Positions 53,564 through 63,061 are shown, numbered from the stretch's first letter. The stretch: 64,000 nt of DNA from Rhodobacteraceae bacterium S2214 (GCA_025141675.1 CP081161.1:904001-968000); one strand, 5' to 3'. Numbers and translations: made by a program. The notes: a model not told the origin generated them from the sequence alone.

Positions 53564-54535
53564 ATGGCACCAACCACACCTTCGGCCGCCGCCCAACAGC
53601 CCATCGCTTGCGACATTATCGTCGCGGGCGGGTTTGTGTTGACGGAATTGGCCGGAGTTGTGGATGTGTTGCGCTTGGCGAACCGCATCAGCAACCGCGA
53701 GGTGTTCCAATGGACCTACCGGTCGGCGTCCGGCGGCCCTATCAGCAGCAGCAGCGACGCGGTTGTTGACACGGTGTCGCTCCACCAACGCTCGGTGGCG
53801 GACTATGCGTTTGTTTTGGGGAACGCAGATGCCAACCATCCGGCGTTATCCTTAGGGGCGGTTCTATCTAGCTACACAACCCGCCAAGCACGGGTCATTT
53901 TGCTGTCCGAAGCGGCAAGTCGCTATATCGCTGACAAACGTGAAGACGGGGCAAAGCACACCACGCATTGGGAAAATCGGGCGGTTTTGCTGGAACGGCT
54001 CGGCTTGTTTGACACCAAGTCCGCGCTCGCCGTCGATGCGGGCGCGATTGTGACCTGTGCTGGAATGGGGGCGACCGTGGATGTGACGCTGTCCATCGCG
54101 GCGCAGCATCTGTCGTCGGCCACGATGATGACCGTCGCCGACATCCTGCTGCATGAACGCATCCGTCACTACAACACGTTGCAGCCCTTCGCGGGTCGTG
54201 CAGCATTGGCAACGGGGGATGCTGATCTGGATACCTGCGTCAGCCTGATGCAGGCCAATGTCGAATTTCCTTTACCAATCGCTGAAATCGCGGATCAAAC
54301 CGGCGTTTCCAAACGATCGCTCGAACGGAAATTTCATTCGGTTCTGCGGACCACGCCCAACGGCTATTACCGTGAACTGCGGCTTGGGAAAGCGAATAAC
54401 CTGCTGCTCAACACCGATATGTCGATCAATGAAATTGGTCTGGCCTGCGGTTTCCCGTCCGGTTTCTCGGCAATCTACAAAGCGACATTCGGAATGACGC
54501 CAAACGCGGCGCGGCGCAAAGGGCGCACAAAGTAG
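53564..54535 (+). CDS. GlxA-family AraC-type regulator (DJ-1/PfpI + HTH)
   Basis: 323 residues: DJ-1/PfpI-like sensor (about 15-195; CDIIVAGGFVLTELAGVVDVLRLA) and C-terminal AraC HTH (about 225-320; FPLPIAEIADQTGVSKRSLERKF and EIGLACGFPSGFSAIYKATF). GbdR and CdhR, which control betaine and carnitine catabolism in pseudomonads, have this layout. Coupled to the methyltransferase gene (3-bp gap), it probably activates the betaine genes in response to betaine or dimethylglycine. Confidence 0.9.
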   Translation: MAPTTPSAAAQQPIACDIIVAGGFVLTELAGVVDVLRLANRISNREVFQWTYRSASGGPISSSSDAVVDTVSLHQRSVADYAFVLGNADANHPALSLGAVLSSYTTRQARVILLSEAASRYIADKREDGAKHTTHWENRAVLLERLGLFDTKSALAVDAGAIVTCAGMGATVDVTLSIAAQHLSSATMMTVADILLHERIRHYNTLQPFAGRAALATGDADLDTCVSLMQANVEFPLPIAEIADQTGVSKRSLERKFHSVLRTTPNGYYRELRLGKANNLLLNTDMSINEIGLACGFPSGFSAIYKATFGMTPNAARRKGRTK

Positions 54536-54645
54536 TTTGCGTTGAAATGGGTATTTTGCGCCATCTTTGACGCATTTTGATGGATCGAATCCGGCCCGTC
54601 GTGCCACCTTTTGCACAGACATATTTGCGGAAGGATTCTGTCGCC

Positions 54646-57096
54646 ATGGCCACCCCACCTAGCAAAGCCCGCGTCGTCATTATTGGCGGCGGCGTGATCG
54701 GTTGCTCTGTTGCCTATCACCTTGCAAAACTTGGCTGGAAGGACGTTGTGCTGCTGGAACGCAAACAGCTGACGTCGGGGACAACGTGGCACGCGGCAGG
54801 CTTGATTGCGCAGCTGCGGGCGACGGCAAACATGACCAAGCTCGCGAAATATTCGCAAGAACTCTACGGTAATCTCGAAGCGGAAACAGGCGTCGCAACA
54901 GGTTTCAAACGCAACGGATCAATTACCGTAGCGCTGACCGAAGAACGCAAAGAAGAAATCTACCGCCAAGCAGGCATGGCCCGTGCGTTCGGCGTCGATG
55001 TCGAAGAAATTAGCCCGACAGAGGTCAAAAACCGCTACGAACACCTCAACATCGACGGTGTGACTGCTGGCGTTTATCTGCCGCTGGACGGGCAGGGTGA
55101 TCCTGCCAACATCGCGTTGGCATTGGCAAAAGGTGCACGGCAAAACGGGGCGCAGGTCATCGAACGGACATTGGTCACGGGCGTCAAAAAAGAAGGCCGC
55201 CGGATCACTGGTGTTGATTGGGAACAAGACGGCGAAGCGGGGCATATCGCCTGCGATATGGTCGTGAACTGTGGCGGGATGTGGGGCCATCAGGTCGGCA
55301 AAATGCTGGGCACGAACGTGCCTTTGCACGCCTGCGAACACTTCTACATCGTCACCGAAAACATCCCGAATCTGACGCAAATGCCAGTGCTACGGGTGCC
55401 GGACGAATGTGCCTATTATAAAGAAGATGCAGGTAAAATCCTGCTCGGGGCGTTCGAACCCAACGCGAAACCATGGGCGATGGATGGCATCCCGAAAGAT
55501 TTCGAATTCGACCAGCTGCCCGAAGATTTCGATCACTTCGAACCGATCCTAGAACAGGCCGTCGAACGCCTGCCAATGCTGGCAGAGGCCGGCATCCACA
55601 CCTTCTTCAACGGTCCTGAATCTTTCACGCCCGACGACGCGTACCATCTTGGTCTCGCGCCAGAAATGGACAACGTGTGGGTCGCAGCAGGCTTCAATTC
55701 CATCGGTATCCAATCGGCTGGTGGGGCTGGAATGGCGCTGTCGCAATGGATGGACAGCGGCGAAAAACCGTTCGATCTGGGCGATGTGGACATCAGTCGG
55801 ATGCAGCCGTTCCAAGGCAACAAAACCTATCTGTTCGAACGGTCCAAGGAATCCCTTGGCCTGCTTTACGCCGACCATTTTCCGTTCCGCCAAAAAGCAA
55901 CCGCGCGCGGAGTGCGTCGGACACCGTTCCATCACCACCTGCTCGAACGCGGCGCGGTGATGGGTGAACTTGCTGGCTGGGAACGCGCGAATTGGTTCGC
56001 GCGCGAAGCTCAGGAAGCGCAGTACGAATATTCTTGGTCGCGCCAGAACTTCTTTGACAACGTGCGCGAAGAACATATGGCCGTCCGCCAGAATGTGGGC
56101 ATGTACGACATGTCATCGTTCGGCAAAATTCGGGTCGAAGGACCTGATGCGATCGCCTTCATGAACTACATCGGTGGTGGCAATTACAACGTCCCCGTTG
56201 GCAAAATCGTTTACACGCAGTTTCTAAATTCCACTGCCGGAATCGAAGCCGACGTGACGGTCACGCGGATCGAACCGGACTGTTTCCTCGTGGTGACGCC
56301 TGCGGCCACACGGATTGCCGACCAGACGTGGATGCGCCGCAACAAGGGCAATTTCAACGTTGTCATCACCGACGTGACAGCGGGCGAAGGTATTTTGGCC
56401 ATCATGGGGCCGCGATCACGCGAATTGCTTCAGGCCGTGTCTCCGAACGATTTCTCAAACGAAAACAACCCATTCGGAACGGCACAGGATATCGAAATCG
56501 GCATGGGCACCGCCCGTGTGCATCGGGTCACCTACGTCGGGGAACTCGGCTGGGAGGTATACGTACCTGCCGATCAATGCGGTCACGTATTCGAAGTGAT
56601 CGCAGCAGCGGGCCACGATTTCGGTATGCGTTTGTGTGGGATGCACATGATGGACACCTGCCGTATGGAAAAAGGGTTCCGTCATTTCGGCCACGACATT
56701 ACATCCGAAGATCACGTGTTAGAGGCCGGTTTGGGCTTTGCGGTGAAGACGGACAAGCCGGATTTCATTGGACGCGATGCAGTGTTGCGCAAACGCGAAA
56801 CGGGTCTAACCCAGCGTCTTGTGCAGTTCAAACTGACCGATCCTGAGCCGCTTCTTTACCATAACGAACCGATCCTGCGGGACGGGAAGGTCTGCGGTTA
56901 CCTGTCATCCGGTGGCTATGGGCACCACGTCGGTGCGGCGATTGGGATGGGCTACGTGCCATGTACCGAAGCCGGTGAAAAGGTGGCCGATATGCTGGCC
57001 AGTTCATATGAAATTGATGTCATGGGCACGCGGGTCAAGGCCGAAGCGCAGCTTAAGCCGTTCTATGATCCAAAAGGTGAGCGCGCCAAAGTCTAG
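54646..57096 (+). CDS. Dimethylglycine/sarcosine dehydrogenase-type flavoenzyme (DAO + GcvT), second paralogue
   Basis: 816 residues from ATG 54646 (AAGGA 11 bases upstream; the in-frame ATG at 54577 adds 23 unlikely residues). FAD domain with VVIIGGGVIGCSVAYHLA and H49 in GTTWHAAGL, the covalent FAD region of the family; GcvT-like C-terminal half (about 430-810) with YVGELGWEVYVPAD, CRMEKGFRHFGHD and GRDAVLRKRETG. Together with the paralogue at 50151 it could give successive removal of two methyl groups, from dimethylglycine to sarcosine to glycine. It is separated from the regulator gene by 110 bp, and the convergent histidine kinase gene ends 12 bp after its stop. Confidence 0.88.
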   Translation: MATPPSKARVVIIGGGVIGCSVAYHLAKLGWKDVVLLERKQLTSGTTWHAAGLIAQLRATANMTKLAKYSQELYGNLEAETGVATGFKRNGSITVALTEERKEEIYRQAGMARAFGVDVEEISPTEVKNRYEHLNIDGVTAGVYLPLDGQGDPANIALALAKGARQNGAQVIERTLVTGVKKEGRRITGVDWEQDGEAGHIACDMVVNCGGMWGHQVGKMLGTNVPLHACEHFYIVTENIPNLTQMPVLRVPDECAYYKEDAGKILLGAFEPNAKPWAMDGIPKDFEFDQLPEDFDHFEPILEQAVERLPMLAEAGIHTFFNGPESFTPDDAYHLGLAPEMDNVWVAAGFNSIGIQSAGGAGMALSQWMDSGEKPFDLGDVDISRMQPFQGNKTYLFERSKESLGLLYADHFPFRQKATARGVRRTPFHHHLLERGAVMGELAGWERANWFAREAQEAQYEYSWSRQNFFDNVREEHMAVRQNVGMYDMSSFGKIRVEGPDAIAFMNYIGGGNYNVPVGKIVYTQFLNSTAGIEADVTVTRIEPDCFLVVTPAATRIADQTWMRRNKGNFNVVITDVTAGEGILAIMGPRSRELLQAVSPNDFSNENNPFGTAQDIEIGMGTARVHRVTYVGELGWEVYVPADQCGHVFEVIAAAGHDFGMRLCGMHMMDTCRMEKGFRHFGHDITSEDHVLEAGLGFAVKTDKPDFIGRDAVLRKRETGLTQRLVQFKLTDPEPLLYHNEPILRDGKVCGYLSSGGYGHHVGAAIGMGYVPCTEAGEKVADMLASSYEIDVMGTRVKAEAQLKPFYDPKGERAKV

Positions 57097-57108
57097 ATTT
57101 TTCGCCGC

Positions 57109-58188
57109 TTATCCAGCGACGTTCATCAACAACTCGAGGTGAAGCCCCTGCGGCTTCATCTCTTTTGTAACTGTGCCGCCAAGGTTGATGGCGCAGTTTT
57201 CTAACAAAACTGTGCCGAAGCCGCTTTGCGCTTCAGGTTGCGCATCTCGCGTGTCCGATGTTTCAGACCACACAAGCCGGACCATGTCGTCGGCCATCGG
57301 CGTCACCGCAATGTGGATTTCGCCGACCGGAGTGGAAAGCGGGCCGTACTTGGTCGCATTCGTCGATATTTCGTAAAGAACCATGGCTAAGGGCGACACT
57401 TTGCGCGGGTGAATCATCAGCGCGGGGTCACAATCAATATGGACACGGGCAGGGGCGTCCTGCTTATCCGTTAACCACGGTTTCAACGACGATACGATAA
57501 TATCATGAATGCCCAACAGTGAATCCGCATCCGCCGTCGTACGCGCCATGCGCGCCGAAACAGCATGGGCCATTGCCATCGCTTCGACCTGAGATCGCAG
57601 CGTCGTGACGAATTCGTCTTTGCTGTCTGTGGTGCGATCGCCAAGATTGATCAAAGCACGGATAACCGCAAAGGCGTTCTTGACCCTGTGGTCCATTTCG
57701 GCAGCCATGACAGCTAGTTTTTCTTCGCCAACCTTTTGCTCCGTCGCATCCCAACTGACGCCGACAGCACGCAAAGCCGTGCCATCTTCGGCCCATTCGG
57801 TGATTTGCGCCCGCGCACCCAGCCATTGAACCGGCATGCTCGGGTCAGTGCGACGCCTGCGATATTCAACATCGTAGGTTGGGGTTTCACCACTTATGGC
57901 CTTGGCGACGATCGCCTGAACACGGTCCAGATCAATAGGATCGATTAGGTCAAACCCATCTGCAAGCGACCACGGCTGCGCATCGTAATCGAGACCCAGA
58001 AGATTCGCGATGAAACGGTCGCCCAATACCTGTTCGGTCACTAGGTTCACTGACCAGCAGCCCATTCTGCCTGCATCCAAGGCCAGCAAAGCGCGTGTCG
58101 ACGCATTGAAATTGTCGAACGGGTCCAACCTGTCCCTCATGCGGGTAACCGGCGCGGCTGTAATATCCGATTTGATTATAGAACTCAT
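57109..58188 (-). CDS. HWE-type sensor histidine kinase with PAS domain
   Basis: 359 residues from ATG 58188; earlier in-frame starts add cysteine-rich, unlikely sequence. PAS domain (about 35-150; GCWSVNLVTEQVLGDRF and SWDATEQK), then the HWE kinase core: phospho-acceptor H167 in AEMDHRVKNAF, N-box YEISTNATKYG and the WxE motif VWSETSD, with a GFGTVLLENCAINLGG G-region. No membrane helix, so cytoplasmic. HWE kinases often act in general stress or light responses (PhyR, LOV). No response regulator lies next to it. The signal is unknown. Confidence 0.88.
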   Translation of the reverse strand: MSSIIKSDITAAPVTRMRDRLDPFDNFNASTRALLALDAGRMGCWSVNLVTEQVLGDRFIANLLGLDYDAQPWSLADGFDLIDPIDLDRVQAIVAKAISGETPTYDVEYRRRRTDPSMPVQWLGARAQITEWAEDGTALRAVGVSWDATEQKVGEEKLAVMAAEMDHRVKNAFAVIRALINLGDRTTDSKDEFVTTLRSQVEAMAMAHAVSARMARTTADADSLLGIHDIIVSSLKPWLTDKQDAPARVHIDCDPALMIHPRKVSPLAMVLYEISTNATKYGPLSTPVGEIHIAVTPMADDMVRLVWSETSDTRDAQPEAQSGFGTVLLENCAINLGGTVTKEMKPQGLHLELLMNVAG

Positions 58189-58500
58189 GAGGTGATCATT
58201 CCGTCGGTCAAGGCAGTCGTAACATTGGTCGTCAAACACCACTTTAGGTTGCAGTCGCGCGGTGATTGTACAGCTGCACAACACTGTCATGGATCGCCAA
58301 ATTTGTCGAACTCACCCCGTATGTTTCGGCCGCACCATCGTAAAAATACAAACTGTCTACCACGGCTCACCGTGAACATAGCGCGTTGCTATGAATTTTC
58401 AGTTAATTGATTGCATGTGGGTGCGTGCCTGAAAATTACGCGGCACCAATGAAAAAAGGCGCAACCGCGGTTGCGCCTTCTTCACATTGGTTAACCGATC
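58189..58500. other. 312-bp gene-free region with inverted repeat AATTTTCAG/CTGAAAATT
   Basis: Between the kinase start and the ctpA terminator, both on the minus strand. AATTTTCAG (58394-58402) and CTGAAAATT (58429-58437) are perfect reverse complements 35 bp apart start to start. The right end holds the ctpA terminator (58451-58477). The part next to the kinase should contain its promoter, but no clear sigma-70 or EcfG-type site is visible. I see no small gene. Confidence 0.5.
58451..58477 (-). terminator. Terminator of the rsfS-ctpA operon
   Basis: GGCGCAACCG and CGGTTGCGCC (58458-58477) are directly adjoining complementary arms; on the minus strand six T (complement of A at 58452-58457) follow. 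It lies 24 bp after the ctpA stop. Confidence 0.9.
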
Positions 58501-59841
58501 TTAGTCCGCGACGGGACCAAGGGCGTTGAGACCTTTGAGGATGTCGATGGCATAGGCCAGTTGATAATCGTCTTCGCGCAACTGTGCAGCGGTTTCGGCG
58601 CGTGCCCGATCCGCTTCGATTTGATCGATCTCATCTTCTGTCAGGCTGTCGTTATCCAGCGATCCGCGCAGATCTGCCTCTGACCGGAACTGACGCGATG
58701 TTTCTTCTTCCGCATCCGGATCAACAGGCGCAGGGCGCGGCTGTTCGACGATGATGTCAGGCGAAATGCCCAAAGCTTGGATCGAACGCCCTGACGGGGT
58801 GTAATAACGTGCCGTCGTCAGACGCATCGCCCCTTCGCCTTGTAATGGCACAACGGTCTGAACGGACCCCTTACCAAAGGATTTCGTTCCAACCACAATC
58901 GCCCGACGATGATCTTGCAACGCACCCGCCACGATTTCGGACGCAGAAGCAGAACCGCCGTTGATCAGCACAACAATCGGTTTGCCTTCGGCCAGATCAC
59001 CCGGCTGCGCATTGTACCGATCCCCGTCTTCAGGGTCACGACCACGGGTCGATACGATTTCGCCAGCTTCAAGGAACGCGTCGGACACGTAAATCGCTTG
59101 GTTCAACAAACCACCGGGGTTGTTGCGCAGATCAAGGATCACGCCATCGATGTTGTCGATGCCGCCTGCTTCTTCAACCTGCTCGCGCAGGCCTTCTTGC
59201 AGGTTCGGGAATGTCTGATCGTTAAACGTGGTCACACGCAGAACAACGGCATTGCCTTCGGTCCGGTGACGCACAGCAGTCAATTTGATTGTGTCGCGAA
59301 CGATAGAAACCTCGAAAGGTTCAATCTCGCCTTCGCGAACCACAGTGATGATAATCTCGGACCCAACAGGACCGCGCATCAAATCAACGGCGTCGTCCAA
59401 GGTCAGACCCAGAACGCTTTCGCCATCCACTGCCGTAATGAAATCACCCGCTAGAATGCCAGCAGCATCCGCAGGGGTGCCGTCCATCGGGGACACGACT
59501 TTGACGAAACCTTCTTCTTGGGTCACTTCGATCCCAAGACCGCCAAATTCACCACGCGTCTGAACCCGCATCGCAGCCGCATCTTCTGCGGACAAATAGG
59601 ACGAATGCGGATCAAGCGACGTCAGCATGCCGTTAATGGCCGCTTCAATCAGGTCCTTTTCTTCGACGTCTTCAACGTAACCCGCACGGATACGTTCAAA
59701 GATGTCACCAAACAGGTCCAACTGTTCGTAAACAGACGCGTTATTCTGCGCTTCCTGCGCGATCAACGGGCCTGCGATCTGCGTCGTTGCGATCAGTCCC
59801 AAAAGGCTTCCGCCCACTGCGGCGGTCATCAGCTGTTTCAT
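58501..59841 (-). CDS. ctpA: Carboxy-terminal processing protease (S41)
   Basis: 446 residues from ATG 59841, after GGAAG. Signal peptide (about 1-28; ends LIAQ), PDZ domain (about 95-170), then the S41 catalytic domain with S299 in GGSASASEI and K324 in SFGKGSVQ, 25 residues apart as in CtpB. Tail (about 365-446) is acidic, with a DPDAEEETSR stretch, and probably exposed. It cleaves C-termini of periplasmic substrates, such as envelope hydrolases. Minus-strand order is rsfS, rlmH, gpmI, envC, ctpA; it is the last, 20 bp after envC. The usual partner rppH is elsewhere (4.8 kb). Confidence 0.94.
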   Translation of the reverse strand: MKQLMTAAVGGSLLGLIATTQIAGPLIAQEAQNNASVYEQLDLFGDIFERIRAGYVEDVEEKDLIEAAINGMLTSLDPHSSYLSAEDAAAMRVQTRGEFGGLGIEVTQEEGFVKVVSPMDGTPADAAGILAGDFITAVDGESVLGLTLDDAVDLMRGPVGSEIIITVVREGEIEPFEVSIVRDTIKLTAVRHRTEGNAVVLRVTTFNDQTFPNLQEGLREQVEEAGGIDNIDGVILDLRNNPGGLLNQAIYVSDAFLEAGEIVSTRGRDPEDGDRYNAQPGDLAEGKPIVVLINGGSASASEIVAGALQDHRRAIVVGTKSFGKGSVQTVVPLQGEGAMRLTTARYYTPSGRSIQALGISPDIIVEQPRPAPVDPDAEEETSRQFRSEADLRGSLDNDSLTEDEIDQIEADRARAETAAQLREDDYQLAYAIDILKGLNALGPVAD

Positions 59842-59861
59842 ACGTCTTCCCGTTTTTTGTC

Positions 59862-60974
59862 TTATTCTATCGCGAACCACGTCGCTGGATTGACCGGAGT
59901 TTGCCCGTCTCTGACTTCAAGATAAAGCGTTTGTGACTGTGTTCCATCTAATGATCGCGCAATTTCGGTCAATTCCGCGTCAGATTGCGGCGATGATCCG
60001 CCCAAAAGACCCAAAGGGTCGCCCGCATTGATGATTTCACCGACCTCGCCGAAGACCTCTGCGAGACCCGCAAAGATGAACATCACGTCAGCAGTTGGTT
60101 CAATAATCACAACATTTCCGTAGTCCAGCAGGGGACCACGAAACAAGATCGTCGCAGGTGTCGGGCTGGTGACAAGGGCGCGGGGGCGGGCGGCTACGAT
60201 AACGCCGGGTCGCGTCACACCGGCGGCATCAGGGCTATTGTACCCGCGCAGAATTTGGCCCTGCACAGGAAGGGACAGATCCCCCTTCGCGGCCAATGCA
60301 TCTGTATTCTCTGGGCCGGTCAGTGTGGCATCGCTAATACCAGCCGCAAAACTATCCAGCGTATCGGTACTGGCCAACAGCAACGCGGTTTGCACCTGAT
60401 CTTCGACAAACCGCTTCGGCAGATCAGTGCGCTCTTGGATCGCAAGGCTTAATGCGGCCCGCGCAGACTGGGCACCTTGCAGACCAAGGGTCAGCGTTTC
60501 CTCTGCGGTCTCTTGCAGCAAACGCAACACGGCCAATTCTTCCAGCTGCGTCTTCAAAGCGTCCGCTTCGGCATGCAACGCAGGCGTGACGTCGGCGACG
60601 ATCATACCGGACCGCGCTGTGCCCGTCGGGCCATTGGGATGCAACATCAGCAACGGGGCAGGGGCACGACTGATCGACTGCAATACGCCCAACAGTTCGC
60701 CGATTTCGGCGGATTTTAACGCAAGCGATGTTTCCAGCGTCTGCTGCCTGATCGCGGCACGGCGCAACCCATCCCGCATGGCGATCAACCCTTCTTCGTA
60801 GCCTTTGACGGCTTCGGTCAGTGCCGCAACACGGTTACGTCCGCCGGATGCCTCGGACATCGCAATGCCTGCACGGGTCAACTGTTCGGCAGCCGCGCGG
60901 GCCGCCGTGGCAGGATTGTCTTGCGCGAAAACAGGCCCCGCAAGAGCCAGCAAAAGAAGGGTTGCGCGTATCAT
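59862..60974 (-). CDS. Murein hydrolase activator EnvC-like (degenerate LytM)
   Basis: 370 residues. Signal peptide (1-17, ending VFA), a coiled-coil rich N-terminal half (about 20-200) and a C-terminal LytM-like domain (about 235-370) with LDYGNVVIIEPTADVMFIFAGL and LYLEVRDGQTPVNP. The metal-binding His/Asp of active M23 peptidases are not seen at their usual places, so it is expected to activate amidases, as EnvC/NlpD do, not to cut. It acts at the septum in the periplasm. Overlaps gpmI by 4 bp. Confidence 0.87.
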   Translation of the reverse strand: MIRATLLLLALAGPVFAQDNPATAARAAAEQLTRAGIAMSEASGGRNRVAALTEAVKGYEEGLIAMRDGLRRAAIRQQTLETSLALKSAEIGELLGVLQSISRAPAPLLMLHPNGPTGTARSGMIVADVTPALHAEADALKTQLEELAVLRLLQETAEETLTLGLQGAQSARAALSLAIQERTDLPKRFVEDQVQTALLLASTDTLDSFAAGISDATLTGPENTDALAAKGDLSLPVQGQILRGYNSPDAAGVTRPGVIVAARPRALVTSPTPATILFRGPLLDYGNVVIIEPTADVMFIFAGLAEVFGEVGEIINAGDPLGLLGGSSPQSDAELTEIARSLDGTQSQTLYLEVRDGQTPVNPATWFAIE

Positions 60975-62488
60975 CTCACGATCAGGGTCTGACCCGTCAT
61001 TTCTTCCGGCTGTGGCAGTTCCATCAGGTCCAGCACAGTCGGGGCAAGATCTGCAAGCCGCCCATCGCGCAACGTGACACCATCAGGACCGCCCACCAAT
61101 GCGACGGGGACAGGGTTCGTTGTGTGGGCCGTGTGCGCGCCGCCGGTTTCCGGATCAATCATCGTTTCGCAATTGCCGTGGTCTGCGGTGACGATCATCG
61201 CGCCGCCAGCTGCTTCCAACGCGGCCAGCACTTTGCCCAACCCACGATCAACGGCCTCACAGGCGGCAACAGCAGCATCAATATCACCGGTATGGCCGAC
61301 CATGTCAGGGTTCGCGAAATTCGTGACGATCATGTCGTAGCCATTGTTGATCGCGCCGACAAAAGCATCGGTGACTTCACCAGACGACATCTCTGGCTGC
61401 ATGTCATAGGTAGCCACTTTCGGGGATTTCGGCATGAAACGGTCTTCGCCTTCCGCTGGCACCTCGATGCCGCCGTTCAGGAAGAACGTCACATGCGGGT
61501 ACTTTTCAGTTTCGGCCAAACGGAACTGGGTTTTGCCCTGCTTGGACACCCATTCGCCCAATGTGTTCGGGATCACGCGTTTGGGGAATACGGTTTCGAA
61601 CCATGCGGTGTGCTTGTCGGAATACTCGACCATGCCAAGTTTCGCGCTCAGGTCAGGCATGTCGCGTGCAAACCCGTCAAAGTCTGGATCAGCAATCGCG
61701 GCAAGGATTTCACGCGCACGATCCGACCGGAAATTCAGGCAGAACAACCCGTCACCCTTTGCAAACCCTGCGTAGCCGTCAACGACAGTCGCCGGAATAA
61801 ATTCATCCGTCTTGTCCGCATCATAGGCCTGTTCAATCGCCACTTCGGGATCTTCCGCCGTGGCTTCGCCCTGACCCAGAACCATCGCGTTGTAAGCCGT
61901 TTCGATGCGGTCCCACCGATTATCGCGATCCATCGCAAAGTAACGGCCAATCACCGTGACGATTTCAACCGCCTCTGGCAGTTCAGCCCGCAAAACAGAC
62001 AGGAAATCGAGCGCCGAAGACGGGGCAACATCACGCCCGTCCGTGATCGCATGCAGCACAGTCGGAATACCCGCGTCGTCCAGTGCTTCGGCGGCCGCGA
62101 TAATATGGGCGACGTGGCCATGCACACCACCATCCGACATCACGCCCATCAAATGGGCCGTGCCACCTGTGTCTTTCATCTTGGCAATAAACGCGACGAT
62201 GGCGTCTTGGCTCGCAAAACTGCCGTCTTCAATCGACAGGTCAATCTGGCCCAAATCCATCGCAACAACGCGTCCCGCGCCGATGTTCGTGTGACCAACT
62301 TCGGAATTACCCATCTGGCCGCTCGGCAAACCAGCATCAGGGCCATGCGTCAAAAGCTGGGCGTTCGGGCCCTGCATAATGCGGTCAAAATGCGGGGTAT
62401 GCGCCAGCAACGGGGCGTTGCCCTCGGGATCGTCACGCAATCCCCAACCATCCAAAATACACAGTACAACAGGTTTCGGCGCAGTCAT
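60971..62488 (-). CDS. gpmI: 2,3-bisphosphoglycerate-independent phosphoglycerate mutase
   Basis: 505 residues. Phosphatase-like domain with metal ligand D13 in LDGWGLRDD, catalytic S62 in QMGNSEVGHTNIG, GRYFAMDRDNRWDR, and the C-terminal metal cluster VTADHGNCETM with GGAHTAHTTNPVPV. It interconverts 3- and 2-phosphoglycerate in glycolysis with Mn2+. It is in the cytoplasm and starts 103 bp after the rlmH stop, beyond the dispersed repeat at 62557. It overlaps envC by 4 bp, a common pairing in this family of bacteria. Confidence 0.96.
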   Translation of the reverse strand: MTAPKPVVLCILDGWGLRDDPEGNAPLLAHTPHFDRIMQGPNAQLLTHGPDAGLPSGQMGNSEVGHTNIGAGRVVAMDLGQIDLSIEDGSFASQDAIVAFIAKMKDTGGTAHLMGVMSDGGVHGHVAHIIAAAEALDDAGIPTVLHAITDGRDVAPSSALDFLSVLRAELPEAVEIVTVIGRYFAMDRDNRWDRIETAYNAMVLGQGEATAEDPEVAIEQAYDADKTDEFIPATVVDGYAGFAKGDGLFCLNFRSDRAREILAAIADPDFDGFARDMPDLSAKLGMVEYSDKHTAWFETVFPKRVIPNTLGEWVSKQGKTQFRLAETEKYPHVTFFLNGGIEVPAEGEDRFMPKSPKVATYDMQPEMSSGEVTDAFVGAINNGYDMIVTNFANPDMVGHTGDIDAAVAACEAVDRGLGKVLAALEAAGGAMIVTADHGNCETMIDPETGGAHTAHTTNPVPVALVGGPDGVTLRDGRLADLAPTVLDLMELPQPEEMTGQTLIVR

Positions 62489-62556
62489 CTCAAACTCCTT
62501 CTGGGCTTACATCGCGTCTATCCGATCCATCACAAAAGGAAAACCGACGCGGGCTT

Positions 62557-62595
62557 CTTTTGGCTGCAAATATCCCCGCCGGGGGCTCCCTCAGG
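62557..62595 (+). repeat. Dispersed intergenic repeat variant
   Basis: CTTTTGGCTGCAAATATCCC then CGCCGGGGGCTCCC. The CTTTTGG...AAATAT part matches module B (10328, 29583, 48524); the CCCCGCCGG...GCTCCC part matches the module A flank at 10409-10430. It touches the rlmH stop codon. AAAACCGACGC just upstream is shared with the 29583 copy. Confidence 0.65.
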
Positions 62596-63061
62596 CGCGG
62601 TGATACGGGCCATTCGATAGGATCGATGCGGCACGATACAATTGTTCGGCCAACATCACGCGGACCAGCATGTGGGGCCAGACCATTTTGCCAAAACTCA
62701 AGGACGCATCAGCACGGGCACGTAGGCTTGGATCAATCCCATCGGCCCCGCCAATCACAAACGTCAGATCGCTGCGGCCCTGATCACGCCATTGCCCCAA
62801 ACGTTTCGCAAAAGCAGGGGATGACATGACATCGCCGCGTTCATCCATTGTGCAGATCAATGATCCGGTCGGAATGGCACGTTCGAGCAAAGCAGCCTCT
62901 GCAGGCATCCCGCCGCCTTTCTTATCCTCGACCTCGATCAGTTTCGCAGGGCCAAGCGCGAGGGCGCGACCCGTGCGGTCAAACCGGGTCAGGTAATCGT
63001 CGTAAAGGTCGCGCTCGGGCCCCTTTCGCAAGCGGCCCACAGCGCAGATATGAACGCGCAT
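62591..63061 (-). CDS. rlmH: 23S rRNA pseudouridine-1915 N3-methyltransferase
   Basis: 156 residues of the SPOUT family: RVHICAVGRLRKGPE at the start, LTFVIGGADGIDPSLR and SLSFGKMVWPHMLVRVMLAEQLYRA at the end, the conserved SAM-binding knot. It methylates pseudouridine 1915 in helix 69 of 23S rRNA. Length matches the family exactly. It overlaps rsfS by one base (TGATG), with which it is usually paired. The 3' end meets the dispersed repeat. Confidence 0.96.
   Translation of the reverse strand: MRVHICAVGRLRKGPERDLYDDYLTRFDRTGRALALGPAKLIEVEDKKGGGMPAEAALLERAIPTGSLICTMDERGDVMSSPAFAKRLGQWRDQGRSDLTFVIGGADGIDPSLRARADASLSFGKMVWPHMLVRVMLAEQLYRAASILSNGPYHRA

Noticed and set aside
60821..62620. A 599-codon open frame on the plus strand
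   Set aside because: It lies antisense to envC and gpmI, whose motifs are complete; the translation has no domain-like order and is a product of GC-biased third positions.
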